Positions 7,755 through 16,570 of a stretch of DNA of 28,625 bases are shown one piece after another. The translations under genes and the position numbers were made by a program. Under the pieces are notes generated by a model that saw only the letters and a program-made list of their open reading frames with translations, did no database searches and was not told where the DNA came from. The DNA lies in assembly GCA_015485235.1 (NCBI GenBank), contig WFTX01000081.1:1-28625 (forward strand), given 5' to 3'. The DNA comes from Nitrospirota bacterium (GTDB lineage Bacteria; Nitrospirota; Thermodesulfovibrionia; Thermodesulfovibrionales; JdFR-85). Every line of letters starts with the position of its first letter. Within the stretch, counting starts at the first letter, position 1.

Positions 7755-8147
7755 TTAACGTTTCGAGAACTGGAACCGCTTCCTCGCACCGGCAAGGCCG
7801 TACTTCTTCCTCTCCTTCATGCGGGGGTCACGGGTAAGAAGGCCTTCCTTCTTCAGCTTGGGCCTGAAGTCGGTGTCAACCTCAGTGAGCGCCCTGGCTA
7901 TACCGTGCCTCAGGGCACCGGCCTGCCCTGACAGTCCTCCCCCCTTCACATTGGCGGAGACATCCAGCTTGTTATGCATGCCCACAAGCTCAAGGGGCTG
8001 CCTTATGATCATCTGGAGAGACTCACGGGGAAAGTACTGTTCCACCGACTTTCTGTTCACCACAATATTTCCCTTGCCGGGCTTGAGGATCACCCTCGCA
8101 ACAGAGGTCTTTCTCCTTCCCGTTGCCCGATACATGATTTCTGCCAT
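7755..8147 (-). CDS. rpsI: 30S ribosomal protein S9
   Basis: A 130-aa small-subunit protein whose C-terminal tail reaches the P-site t[17 protein letters not shown], the glycine-rich [21 protein letters not shown] and the basic end [11 protein letters not shown] are diagnostic. ATG is preceded by AGGAG at 9 nt. It lies 29 nt after rplM, the standard L13-S9 pairing. Confidence 0.98.
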   Translation of the reverse strand: MAEIMYRATGRRKTSVARVILKPGKGNIVVNRKSVEQYFPRESLQMIIRQPLELVGMHNKLDVSANVKGGGLSGQAGALRHGIARALTEVDTDFRPKLKKEGLLTRDPRMKERKKYGLAGARKRFQFSKR

Positions 8148-8176
8148 CGCCTAAGCTCCTTTCCTATCCATAAACT

Positions 8177-8602
8177 CTACAGGTTTATCACTTCAGGCTT
8201 CTGTGCCTGATGAGGGTGTTCCGGGCCACGGTAAACCTTCAGCTTCTTCAGCATCGCCCTTCCAAGCCTGTTCTTCGGAAGCATCCCCCGGACAGCACTC
8301 CTGATTATCTCCTCCGGCTTCCTCTGAAGCCTCTTCCTGGCCGTCTCGGCCTTGATGCCGCCGGGATAACCGGTATGGTGGTAATAGACCTTCTGGTCAA
8401 GTTTTCTGCCGGTAAGCCGTATCTTCTCGGCATTTACCACAACTATGAAATCACCGGTATCCACGTTAGGCGTAAACCGGGGTTTGTGTTTTCCCCTCAG
8501 ATAGGAGGCAATCCTGGTGGCGAGCCTGCCCAGGACCTTTTCAGAGGCATCTACAACATACCACTTCCTCTCAACTTCACCTTTCTTTGCAAAATCCGTC
8601 AT
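8177..8602 (-). CDS. rplM: 50S ribosomal protein L13
   Basis: A 141-aa large-subunit assembly protein. Diagnostic segments are [56 protein letters not shown] and [21 protein letters not shown] is preceded by GGTGGAG. It is the promoter-proximal gene of the rplM-rpsI-argC operon, with a strong sigma-70 promoter about 115 nt upstream and a hairpin in the leader. Confidence 0.98.
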   Translation of the reverse strand: MTDFAKKGEVERKWYVVDASEKVLGRLATRIASYLRGKHKPRFTPNVDTGDFIVVVNAEKIRLTGRKLDQKVYYHHTGYPGGIKAETARKRLQRKPEEIIRSAVRGMLPKNRLGRAMLKKLKVYRGPEHPHQAQKPEVINL

Positions 8603-8622
8603 CTTGCTCCACCTTCCTCAGC

Positions 8623-8648
8623 CAGAACCCACCCTGAAGGGTGTTCTG
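8623..8648 (-). promoter_or_regulatory. Leader hairpin upstream of rplM
   Basis: In the rplM mRNA, CAGAA-CACCC pairs with GGGTG-(GG)-TTCTG around a TTCA loop, a 10-bp stem with a 2-nt bulge ending about 20 nt before the start codon and next to the ribosome-binding site. L13 is known to autoregulate its operon in some bacteria. A similar role here is inference from position; I cannot match it to a described L13 leader. Confidence 0.4.
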
Positions 8649-8724
8649 ACAATATCTGAAATTTAGATCTTCAGTACAGGCTAAGGCCTTATTATACAGG
8701 ACATGAAAAATTATGAATTGAAAT

Positions 8725-8752
8725 ATTATACAATTAGAGGCGATTTTGTCAA
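8725..8752 (-). promoter_or_regulatory. Near-consensus sigma-70 promoter for rplM-rpsI-argC
   Basis: On the minus strand TTGACA (8752..8747) and TATAAT (8730..8725) are both perfect hexamers separated by 16 bp. The predicted start near 8718 gives a leader of about 115 nt before rplM. A second TATAAT at 8696..8691 has no convincing -35. The promoter lies within 20 bp of structured element A. Confidence 0.85.
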
Positions 8753-8765
8753 ATATTGTTGTATC

Positions 8766-8976
8766 ACCCAAAAATGCCGATAGAAAAATGCCACAACAAA
8801 AAGGGGGCAGGAGGGCATAGGGTTTGAGCGGCTTCAGGCAATCTATGATCTTCACCAGGAGGGTGAAGCAGATTGCCTGCCTCGGAGCAGGCCATGGAGG
8901 GCCTGCGAGAATGAGACGAAAAGCCTATACCCTCCTGCCTTATAACTGACTGATGAGTCAATCGGCATTTTGGGGT
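8766..8976 (+). repeat. Structured element, copy A
   Basis: About 210 nt folding into four helices. P1: 8771-8781 with 8961-8971 (11 bp), continued outward by CCCA/TGGG-type pairs after one mismatch. P2: 8806-8821 with 8924-8939 (15 of 16). P3: 8835-8844 with 8870-8879, internal loop ATGAT against a single C, then CTTCACC with GGTGAAG around loop AGGAG. P4: CTC/GAG, a GGA bulge, GCAGGCC with GGCCTGC around loop ATGGAG, followed by AATGA. Copy B at 21418-21619 has the same plan with different stem sequences. It lies between the rplM promoter and the DUF401 gene. Coding strand, transcription and function are unknown; the orientation given is the one in which both copies show GGA loops. Confidence 0.8.
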
Positions 8977-8996
8977 ATCAATATTATTTATTCCCT

Positions 8997-10181
8997 ATGG
9001 CTGATATTATCAAATTAACATCAGTACTGGCCTTCATGGTCTTCCTCCTCCGGAAAAGGTGGAATGTAGGTGGTGTGATGTTTCTCTCCTCTCTCGTGCT
9101 GATAACCCTTTACCTCCTCCCTCCGCAGAAGATACTGACCGTGTTCAGGAACACCCTTACCTCGGGGATAACGTGGGAACTGATGATAGCCCTTACATTT
9201 ATACGCTTCCTGGAGGTAATCCTGAGAAGGGCAAGAATACTTGCCAGGATGATGACAACCATGAAGGCCGTCCTCCGGAGCAGGATGGCCGTTATCATAT
9301 CCATGCCCCTCCTGATAGGGATGCTACCTTCTGTGGGCGGTGCCTATTTTTCCGCACCCATGGTAGATGAGGCCACAAGGGAGACCGACCTTACCCCGGA
9401 GGAAAAAACCTTCCTCAACTACTGGTACAGACACCCCTGGGAACTCATCCTTCCACTCTACCCCGGCATCATCCTGGCCACTCTGCTCACCTCGGTAAAC
9501 CTCAGGGAGTATATCCTTCTGAACCTTCCCGCTGCCCTAACCATGGTCATAACGGGTTTTCTCATTATACGGAAGACAGGTTCCGGGAGTGATCAGAGGA
9601 AAAGACCACCGGATCGGTTCTACCTTGATTTTCTCCCGATAGTCGGACTCTTTTTACTGGTGATAATCTTCAAGGTCTCCCTCTCCATCGCCCTTGTATT
9701 GACGGTCTTCATTCTACTTCTTACCCTCCGATACACCCCCAGGGGGGTTGTTCAACTGGTCTCGGAAGGTTTCTCTTCAAATGTGATATTCCTTATACTC
9801 GGGGTTATAATATTCAAGGAGACCCTGGAGGTCTCAGGGGCGGTCATTAACCTGAGCGATTTCTTCAGGAACCACTCGATCCCCGTCCTTCCCCTCACCT
9901 TCTTTCTTCCCTTTGTAACGGGCCTTCTCACCGGGTTGACAGTGGGTTTTGTAAGCAGCAGCTTCCCCCTTCTTCTGAGCCTCCTGGGAAACGACCCCGT
10001 TTCACTGAGCTTTGCCTTCACGGCTGGGTACATAGGGGTTCTCATCTCACCTGTACATGTCTGCCTCGTACTCACAAGGGAGTACTTTCATGCAGACATG
10101 ATGAAGAGTTACAGAAAGATCATTCCGGCGGCATCTGCCGTGTTCATCATCTCACTTATACAGGTTCTGCTGCTTAAGTGA
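8997..10181 (+). CDS. DUF401 family multi-pass membrane protein
   Basis: A 394-aa very hydrophobic protein with about ten membrane segments. It matches the DUF401 pattern: an N-terminal LAFMVFLLRKRWNVGGVMFLSSL region, the MPLLIGMLPSVGGAYFSAPMVDEA motif at about residues 100-122, NYWYRHPWELILPLYPG, and the late GLTVGFVSSSFPLL and AGYIGVLISPVHVCLVLT segments. The duplicated re-entrant look resembles ion-coupled permeases of the GntP/CitM type, so transport of an organic acid or similar solute is plausible but unproven. The in-frame TTG at 8970 lies inside element A, so the ATG at 8997 is preferred, although it lacks a strong Shine-Dalgarno. No terminator is evident after it. Confidence 0.85.
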   Translation: MADIIKLTSVLAFMVFLLRKRWNVGGVMFLSSLVLITLYLLPPQKILTVFRNTLTSGITWELMIALTFIRFLEVILRRARILARMMTTMKAVLRSRMAVIISMPLLIGMLPSVGGAYFSAPMVDEATRETDLTPEEKTFLNYWYRHPWELILPLYPGIILATLLTSVNLREYILLNLPAALTMVITGFLIIRKTGSGSDQRKRPPDRFYLDFLPIVGLFLLVIIFKVSLSIALVLTVFILLLTLRYTPRGVVQLVSEGFSSNVIFLILGVIIFKETLEVSGAVINLSDFFRNHSIPVLPLTFFLPFVTGLLTGLTVGFVSSSFPLLLSLLGNDPVSLSFAFTAGYIGVLISPVHVCLVLTREYFHADMMKSYRKIIPAASAVFIISLIQVLLLK

Positions 10182-10323
10182 TGTTTTTTCAGGAATTTTA
10201 TAGAATTTTCATAACAATCTATGATAAAATTTCGAAAGTGCAAATATTAAGGGTACTTGTAAGCCCCTGAATCTGTAACAGCTCGCTTTAGTGATAAATC
10301 CATAAATTTAATGAAGGAGCAAG

Positions 10324-12069
10324 GTGTCCGAAATGAAAAAGACAGGAGCCGAAATCGTAATTGAGTGTCTGAAGAGGGAAGGGGTCAGGCATATCTTTGG
10401 ATACCCCGGCGGTGTCATATTGAACATATTCGACCTCCTCTATGACGAGAAGGATATCCAGTTGATCCTGACCCGGCATGAGCAGGCCGCAGTTCATGCT
10501 GCCGATGGATATGCCCGTGCCTCGGGAAAAGTGGGTGTTGCCCTTGTAACCTCAGGGCCAGGTGCAACAAACACCGTGACAGGTCTTGCCACCGCCTACA
10601 TGGATTCAATCCCCATAGTAGTAATGTCAGGTCAGGTCCCCACTAAACTGATCGGTAACGATGCATTCCAGGAGGCCGACATAGTCGGGATAACACGGCC
10701 CTGCACAAAGCACAACTTTCTTGTAAAGGATATAAAGGATCTGGCAAGGATCATGAGGGAGGCCTTCTATATCGCATCCTCAGGAAGACCCGGTCCGGTC
10801 CTCATAGACCTGCCCAAGGACGTAACCGGTGACAAGGTGCCCTTCCAGTGGCCTGACTCAGTCAGGCTCAGGAGTTACAACCCCAGGTATGAAGGTAACA
10901 AGTTCATGATAAAACAGGCGGTCAACGCCATCCAGAAGGCCAAGAAGCCTATAATAATCTCCGGTGGAGGGACGGTGCTCTCAAATGCAGCCCAGGAGCT
11001 CAGAGAGCTTGCAGAGGTAACGGATATACCGGTGATCATGACGCTGATGGGGCTTGGCTCCTTTCCTGGCACCCACAGGCTCTCCCTCGGGATGCCGGGG
11101 ATGCACGGAACCTACTATGCAAACATGGCGATACAGAACTCCGATCTTATCATCGCAGTCGGGATGAGATTTGATGACCGTGTAACAGGAAGACTCTCGG
11201 ACTTTGCCCCGAATGCCTCCATAATCCATATTGACATAGACCCCACATCGATCAGAAAGAACGTTCCTGTGGACATACCCATCGTGGGTGACGCAAAGAA
11301 GGTACTCAAGATCCTCGTGAACCTGTTGAAACAGGAAAAAGACAGGCAGTGGGAGGCCATAAGGAAGGCCTGGCTCAAGGAGATTCAGTCATGGAAGAAG
11401 GCCCGGCCCCTTACTTACCATTATTCTGAAGATGTGATAAAGCCCCAGTACGTGGTGGAAAAGCTTTACGAACTCACCAAGGGCAATGCCATCATCTCCA
11501 CCGAGGTCGGCCAGAACCAGATGTGGGCTGCCCAGTTCTACAAGTTCGACAAGCCCCGCCACTGGCTTACGTCGGGGGGACTTGGAACGATGGGGTATGG
11601 ATTTCCTTCAGCCATGGGAGCCCAGATTGCTTTTCCTAAAAAGACCGTGATTGATATAGCCGGAGACGGAAGCATCCAGATGAATATCCAGGAACTGGCC
11701 ACCTGTGTAATCTACAAGATTCCTGTCAAGGTGGCCATCCTCAACAACCAGTACCTCGGGATGGTAAGACAGTGGCAGGAGCTCTTCTACAATGAACGTT
11801 ATTCCCATACCCATCTTGATCTGGTACCTGATTTTGTGAAGGTGGCAGAGGCTTACGGGGCCGTCGGTCTGAGGGCGGAAAAACCATCAGAAGTTGAACC
11901 GGTAATAAAGGAGGCCCTGAAGGTGAAGGACAGGCCGGTCTTCATGGACTTCATTGTCGACTGGAAGGAAAAGGTCTATCCCATGGTCCCTGCAGGCGCT
12001 GCTATTGACGAGATGATATTCGAGGAAGAACCTGAAAAGAAGAAAAAGAAACTAAGGGCTGTCAAATAG
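10324..12069 (+). CDS. ilvB: Acetolactate synthase large (catalytic) subunit
   Basis: ThDP- and Mg-dependent condensation of two pyruvates, or pyruvate with 2-oxobutyrate: first common step of valine, leucine and isoleucine synthesis. The 581-aa protein has the three ThDP-enzyme domains. Catalytic Glu53 lies in [16 protein letters not shown], the central FAD-binding region includes [12 protein letters not shown], and the ThDP motif GDGS...NN spans about residues 447-475. A lysine-rich tail (EKKKKKLR) is a small extra. Start is GTG 10324 with AAGGAG 4 nt away, or ATG 10333 with AAGGTG 6 nt away. ilvN follows after 10 nt. No leader peptide rich in branched-chain codons is seen in the 140-nt gap upstream. 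Confidence 0.96.
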   Translation: MSEMKKTGAEIVIECLKREGVRHIFGYPGGVILNIFDLLYDEKDIQLILTRHEQAAVHAADGYARASGKVGVALVTSGPGATNTVTGLATAYMDSIPIVVMSGQVPTKLIGNDAFQEADIVGITRPCTKHNFLVKDIKDLARIMREAFYIASSGRPGPVLIDLPKDVTGDKVPFQWPDSVRLRSYNPRYEGNKFMIKQAVNAIQKAKKPIIISGGGTVLSNAAQELRELAEVTDIPVIMTLMGLGSFPGTHRLSLGMPGMHGTYYANMAIQNSDLIIAVGMRFDDRVTGRLSDFAPNASIIHIDIDPTSIRKNVPVDIPIVGDAKKVLKILVNLLKQEKDRQWEAIRKAWLKEIQSWKKARPLTYHYSEDVIKPQYVVEKLYELTKGNAIISTEVGQNQMWAAQFYKFDKPRHWLTSGGLGTMGYGFPSAMGAQIAFPKKTVIDIAGDGSIQMNIQELATCVIYKIPVKVAILNNQYLGMVRQWQELFYNERYSHTHLDLVPDFVKVAEAYGAVGLRAEKPSEVEPVIKEALKVKDRPVFMDFIVDWKEKVYPMVPAGAAIDEMIFEEEPEKKKKKLRAVK

Positions 12070-12079
12070 GGGGTTAGAT

Positions 12080-12571
12080 ATGAGACATACGATAAGCGTC
12101 CTTGTAGAGAATAGATTTGGTGTGCTTTCCCGGGTGGCCGGTCTCTTCAGCGGAAGGGGCTACAACATTGAAAGCCTCTCCGTTGGTGAGACCACTGATC
12201 CCCAGATTTCTCTGATGACCATAGTAACAACCGGTGACGATCAGATAATTGAACAGATAACCAAGCAGCTCAACAAGCTGATAGATGTTATAAAGGTGGT
12301 TGACCTGACTGAGGTAGACCATGTCGAGAGGGAGATGGTCCTGATCAAGGTCGCCCCACGGCAGGAAGACAAGGCGGAAGTGTTGAGGCTCACCGAGATA
12401 TTCAGGGGAAGGGTGGTGGACTCAAGCCCCAGGACATACACCGTCGAGATAACGGGCGATGAAAAGAAGATCGCCGCCTTTGTGGAATTAATGAGGTCCT
12501 TCGGAATAAAGGAGTTTGTCCGGTCCGGGAGAATCGCCATCGCCAGGGAGGGGATAAAGAAGGGAAAATGA
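12080..12571 (+). CDS. ilvN: Acetolactate synthase small (regulatory) subunit
   Basis: A 163-aa subunit that activates IlvB and confers valine feedback inhibition. The N-terminal ACT domain is clear ([34 protein letters not shown]), followed by the ALS_ss C-terminal domain (REMVLIKV... [19 protein letters not shown]). Length is standard. ATG is preceded by GGGGGTT. The last bases overlap the next gene by 4 nt (ATGA). The usual next gene ilvC is not here. Some annotations would use the symbol ilvH. Confidence 0.95.
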   Translation: MRHTISVLVENRFGVLSRVAGLFSGRGYNIESLSVGETTDPQISLMTIVTTGDDQIIEQITKQLNKLIDVIKVVDLTEVDHVEREMVLIKVAPRQEDKAEVLRLTEIFRGRVVDSSPRTYTVEITGDEKKIAAFVELMRSFGIKEFVRSGRIAIAREGIKKGK

Positions 12572-12918
12572 CCCTCCGTGCGATCTTCCATCTTAACCAG
12601 CCTGAAAGATGGCAGATAGCCCTCACCAATATCCGGAACCTGATAAAGGATGTGGGAAGAGAAAATCTCCAGGTGATCGTCCTTGCAAATGGAGGGGCCG
12701 TTCAGGCACTCCTGGATCCGGATATGCTTAAAGAGATGGAAAGTCTCTCCTCTGAGGGAATCAGGTTCCTTGTATGCAGGAACTCCATCAGGAACCTCTG
12801 CAGTTCTGGCCTCTGCCTTGATGAGGAGAGCCTTCCTGACTTTATAGAGGTGGTCCCCGCCGGCATTACCGAACTCATCAGGAGACAGGCCGACGGTTAT
12901 GCCTATCTGAAGCCCTGA
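12568..12918 (+). CDS. DsrE-family protein
   Basis: A 116-aa protein with the DsrE/DsrF-like alpha/beta fold. The pattern is an N-terminal strand [23 protein letters not shown], then [16 protein letters not shown] (typical DsrE loop), [14 protein letters not shown] with the family's conserved region, and [22 protein letters not shown], a C-terminus very common in the group. Cys residues at about 72, 79 and 83 could carry sulfur, but no partner sulfurtransferase is visible. It overlaps ilvN by 4 nt and precedes the prenyltransferase by 3 nt, so it is translated with them. The reason for the coupling is unclear. Confidence 0.82.
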   Translation: MTLRAIFHLNQPERWQIALTNIRNLIKDVGRENLQVIVLANGGAVQALLDPDMLKEMESLSSEGIRFLVCRNSIRNLCSSGLCLDEESLPDFIEVVPAGITELIRRQADGYAYLKP

Positions 12919-12921
12919 GCC

Positions 12922-13776
12922 ATGGTTGACCGCATTACAGCCTATCTCAGGATGATAAAGTTCTCCCACTCCGTCTTCGCCCTCCCCTTTGCCTTCACCT
13001 CTGCGATCATAGCGGCCGGAGGCATACCTGAACTACGGAAGATATTCTGGATAACCGTGGCAATGGTGAGCGGGAGGTCGGCCGCCATGGGTATGAACAG
13101 GCTGATTGACAGAAGGATCGATGCAGAGAACCCCCGCACAAAAGACCGGGAGATCCCTGCCGGGAAGGTGTCGGTAAGAGAGGCGACGGTCTTTGTGGTG
13201 ATATCTTCCCTGATTTTCATATTCTCGGCCTTCATGCTTAACCGGCTCTGTCTCATCCTCTCTCCCGTGGCGCTTGCTGTCTTTTTCATCTATCCATACA
13301 CAAAGCGATTTACCCACCTGAGCCATATATTCCTGGGGCTTGCCATCTCAGGAGCCACTGTTGGTGCCTGGATAGCCATAGAGGGAAAGATTGACCCCAG
13401 GATCCTGATCCTGACCGGAGGGGTTATCTTCTGGCTTGCCGGATTCGATATACTCTATGCGCTCCAGGATATGGAGTTCGACAGAAAGGCAGGACTCCAC
13501 TCCATCCCCGGCCGTTTCGGCCCTCGGAAGTCGCTGATACTTTCAAGGCTTTTCCATCTGGCGACCTGGATACTTCTTGCATTAACGGGTTTTGTCTTTG
13601 GTCTCGGTTACATCTATTTCGGCGGACTTCTGGTTGTGGGGATGCTTCTCCTGTATGAACACCGCCTCGTGAAAGAGGATGATCTGAGCCGGCTTGATAT
13701 GGCCTTTTTCAACATGAACGGCTATATCAGCCTGACTGTTTTTTTTGCCACCCTTTTCGATTATCTTGTCTCCTGA
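12922..13776 (+). CDS. UbiA-superfamily prenyltransferase, probably MqnP-type
   Basis: An integral membrane enzyme of 284 aa that attaches a polyprenyl tail to an aromatic quinone precursor. Both Mg-diphosphate motifs are present: NxxxDxxxD at Asn59-Asp63-Asp67 (NRLIDRRID) and the second set at Asp176, Asp183 and Asp187 (DILYALQDMEFD). About eight or nine membrane segments are predicted by hydrophobicity. The early GRSAAMGMNRLIDRRIDAENPRTKDREIPAGK stretch is characteristic of 4-hydroxybenzoate-type and futalosine-pathway (MqnP) enzymes; which substrate is used cannot be settled from this window because no other mqn or ubi gene is present. It is the last gene of the ilvBN-dsrE-like run, and the sensor kinase begins 4 nt later. 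Confidence 0.88.
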   Translation: MVDRITAYLRMIKFSHSVFALPFAFTSAIIAAGGIPELRKIFWITVAMVSGRSAAMGMNRLIDRRIDAENPRTKDREIPAGKVSVREATVFVVISSLIFIFSAFMLNRLCLILSPVALAVFFIYPYTKRFTHLSHIFLGLAISGATVGAWIAIEGKIDPRILILTGGVIFWLAGFDILYALQDMEFDRKAGLHSIPGRFGPRKSLILSRLFHLATWILLALTGFVFGLGYIYFGGLLVVGMLLLYEHRLVKEDDLSRLDMAFFNMNGYISLTVFFATLFDYLVS

Positions 13777-13780
13777 GAGA

Positions 13781-16570
13781 ATGGGCCCTGGTGATTACAT
13801 AATTGAGATTCTCTCCCAGATAGGAGGAGGGAGGGGAGACCCCGGAAACAATGTGGTCCGGTTTCTCCTTCCGGCGATCTTCTTCGGAACCCTGCTCTTC
13901 GCCTCCTTCAGACAGTGGAGAAAGTCCGGAGAAAGACGGGACTTCATCGTAGCAACGGCCTCACTTATCGGGCTCTGCAGGGAGCTTTTCATGTTCGTGA
14001 TCGAGACCGGAAACTGGCTCGGCTTTCTTCCCCACAAACTCACCCATGCCTATTTCCCGCCCTTTGAACACACCCTCAGCATTTTTGCAGAGACATTGAT
14101 CGTCTATGCCTTCATCAGGTTCTATCAGAAGGAACGGCGGTATCCGGACATTTTTCTGGCAACCGTCTCCATGATACTGATCGGATTGTATCTTATCTCC
14201 GCCCCTAACTGGGCCTCCTATCTGACTGAACACCCTGATGCAAAGTTCGGCGAATTCATGGCTGATCTCGCCTTCCATATAACGGCATCGCTCGGACTGT
14301 TTTTCGGGATATCCGTTCTAACATCGCTCCGCAAGAATGGTATGAGCATCCCCCTTCTCCTCATAGGTGGCTTCCTGTTCTTCTTCCTCGATGAGTCGCT
14401 GATGGTTGTCAACCTGCTCCAGGATGAAATATACCGTGAGGTCTTCGGACCAATCCGGCATAACCTTCACATCTGGGCCGTCCCGATGTTCCTCTATGTG
14501 TACTGGAGGGAACTGAAGAAGGAGATAAGGGAACTTGGAAAGGCACGGGATATCGCCTTTGAGCTCAGTCCCGACCTCCTGATAATTGCAGGCATGGATG
14601 GCCGGATCATACAGGCAAGCCCCGCCTCTCTTGAAATCTTCGGTCTGCCGCCTCACTCCCTGACAGGTTCAAATATCAGGAGCTATGGATTTCCTGAAGA
14701 TCTATTAAAGGAAATCGTTGAAGTAAAAGAAGACGGGACATCAATAAGGGAGACGGAAATCCGGATCAGAAACCCTCATGCCGGCTTGATCTGGACAAAA
14801 TGGAGGATCAAACCCGTCCCGGCCGAGGGGATTGTCTATATCGTCATAATGGATATTACCTCTGAAAAGATAAACAGGGAAAGCCTCCGCCTCCTTGAAC
14901 AGATCAACACGGCCATACTCTCGGGAGTCCCCCTCATGGAGGTCCTTGAAAATGCAGCCGTCCTCTCAAGAGAGATCTTCGGTTACTCGGCCTTCAACAT
15001 ATACCTGATTGACGAGGAAACCGCTGAACTCCGGCCAGCCGCCTCTGCCCTGGAAGGTAATCTCAGGAAAAGGATCGAAGGTGCAATCGGGAGCAAGGTG
15101 GGAGAGTACACCATCCCCATCCTTGAGGGAAGCTCCTTTTATGAGGTAATCAAAAATGGCAAAACAGTGGTTACTGAAGACATAGAAGGAGCGCTCGAAG
15201 AATTTTCCGATATCGAAGAGATACGCTCCCTTGCCCGGGAAGTAGGCAGGGAATCGGAATTTCTCAGGATCATAAGGCTTCCCCTCAGGGTCGATGAAAA
15301 GATTATCGGGCTCATTGGGGCTGCACGGGACTGCAGCATCTCCGGTGCAGACCGGAATATGCTTGAGCTTTTCAGCTCCCAGCTCGGTATGGCCATAAAG
15401 AACGGCCGTCTCGAAGAACAGCTCAGGGAGAGCGAAAGACGGTTCCGCGAGGTTCTTGAGCAGAACGATGAGGCCGTTCTGATAATTGACGCCGAGACAG
15501 GAAGGATCGTCTACGCAAACCGGGCTGCCGTGGAGATAACAGGTATCCCCCTTAAGAAACTCTTTGGGGGAATGTCTGACTTGGTTCAGGAGCTTACGGG
15601 TGGCTCACCCCCCTTTGAGGGAGTGGAGGTTTCAGGACTCACCGTCAGACTGAACGGCGATACCCACCCTGAGACCCGCCTTACGGTAAAGAGAAAGCTG
15701 ATCAGATCAGGAAGACAAAATCTTCTGATTGTCACCTTCCGGGACGTAACTGAAGAATACCTGATGGAGAAGAAACGGCACGAGTTACAGGCAAGGCTTA
15801 TCCAGACGAACAAGATGACATCCCTGGGCCTTCTTGTCTCCGGTGTGGCCCATGAAGTTAACAACCCCAATAACTTCATCCTCACAAACGCCCGGCTGCT
15901 CGAAGATATCTGGCCCGATATCTTCAAACTCCTCAGTGAGTACAGAGAAGACAATGGTGACTTCTCCATCTCGGGCATACCTTTTGAAGAACTCAGACAC
16001 ACACTTCCTGAACTGATATCGGGAATAACCGAGGGCTCAAGGAGGATACGCTCCATCATTGAGAATCTCAAGGGCCTGGCCCGGAGCAATGCCGGGAAGT
16101 TTTCCTCAATTGATCTCAACAGGGCGGTCCTCAACGCCGTGACCATACTCAGGACAGAGATAAACAGACACACTGAACAGTTCACCTTCAGCCTTCATCC
16201 TGACCTTCCCACTGTTACCGGAAATGAGCAGCAGATCGAACAGGTGGTTATCAACCTGCTGATGAATGCACTTCAGGCACTCCCATCCAGGAACAGGAGC
16301 GTTTCACTCACGACTTCTGTAAGGAGGGAGGGGAAAAATGCTATCATTGAGATAAGAGATGAAGGAGTAGGTATCCCACCGGAAATACTCGAGAGACTGG
16401 GGGAGCCCTTTCTCACAACAAGGCACGAAAGCGGTGGAACCGGTCTTGGGGTATCCATATCCAGGACGATCGTCTCTGAACATGGGGGTGAGATCAGGTT
16501 TTCAAGCAGCCCCGGAAAGGGCACCACGGTTGAGGTATTCTTACCCTTCAGCGAGGTGAAGAAGGAATGA
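13781..16570 (+). CDS. Membrane-bound hybrid-input sensor histidine kinase (7TM-PAS-GAF-PAS-HisKA-HATPase)
   Basis: A 929-aa sensor kinase. Residues about 25-250 hold roughly seven membrane helices. They are followed by a PAS domain (255-365, SPDLLIIAGMDGRIIQAS), a GAF domain (370-545), a second PAS (550-670, AVLIIDAETGRIVYANRAAVEITG), a HisKA domain with phospho-acceptor His691 in SGVAHEVNNPNNF, and a HATPase with N box NLLMNALQALP, G1 DEGVGIPP and G2 GGTGLGVSI. The HEVNNP box is typical of NtrB-like kinases partnered with NtrC-type regulators. ATG 13781 is used; an in-frame TTG at 13745 would overlap the prenyltransferase. It overlaps the response-regulator start by 4 nt. The signal sensed is unknown. 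Confidence 0.93.
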   Translation: MGPGDYIIEILSQIGGGRGDPGNNVVRFLLPAIFFGTLLFASFRQWRKSGERRDFIVATASLIGLCRELFMFVIETGNWLGFLPHKLTHAYFPPFEHTLSIFAETLIVYAFIRFYQKERRYPDIFLATVSMILIGLYLISAPNWASYLTEHPDAKFGEFMADLAFHITASLGLFFGISVLTSLRKNGMSIPLLLIGGFLFFFLDESLMVVNLLQDEIYREVFGPIRHNLHIWAVPMFLYVYWRELKKEIRELGKARDIAFELSPDLLIIAGMDGRIIQASPASLEIFGLPPHSLTGSNIRSYGFPEDLLKEIVEVKEDGTSIRETEIRIRNPHAGLIWTKWRIKPVPAEGIVYIVIMDITSEKINRESLRLLEQINTAILSGVPLMEVLENAAVLSREIFGYSAFNIYLIDEETAELRPAASALEGNLRKRIEGAIGSKVGEYTIPILEGSSFYEVIKNGKTVVTEDIEGALEEFSDIEEIRSLAREVGRESEFLRIIRLPLRVDEKIIGLIGAARDCSISGADRNMLELFSSQLGMAIKNGRLEEQLRESERRFREVLEQNDEAVLIIDAETGRIVYANRAAVEITGIPLKKLFGGMSDLVQELTGGSPPFEGVEVSGLTVRLNGDTHPETRLTVKRKLIRSGRQNLLIVTFRDVTEEYLMEKKRHELQARLIQTNKMTSLGLLVSGVAHEVNNPNNFILTNARLLEDIWPDIFKLLSEYREDNGDFSISGIPFEELRHTLPELISGITEGSRRIRSIIENLKGLARSNAGKFSSIDLNRAVLNAVTILRTEINRHTEQFTFSLHPDLPTVTGNEQQIEQVVINLLMNALQALPSRNRSVSLTTSVRREGKNAIIEIRDEGVGIPPEILERLGEPFLTTRHESGGTGLGVSISRTIVSEHGGEIRFSSSPGKGTTVEVFLPFSEVKKE

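Noticed and set aside
8764..8961. Minus-strand ORF of 65 codons, similar in sequence to one at 21417-21611
   Set aside because: The similarity comes from the conserved RNA/DNA fold of elements A and B; indels and differing stems are not protein-like and no ribosome-binding site is present.
8766..8976. Integron attC site, REP/BIME or group II intron explanation for element A
   Set aside because: No GTTRRRY/RYYYAAC core sites, no domain V-like hairpin and no intron ORF; the arms differ between copies, unlike the fixed ends of a transposon.
10182..10323. Possible attenuator or leader peptide upstream of ilvB
   Set aside because: The only short ORF there (MIKFRKCKY) has no run of Leu, Val or Ile codons, and no paired terminator hairpin is visible.
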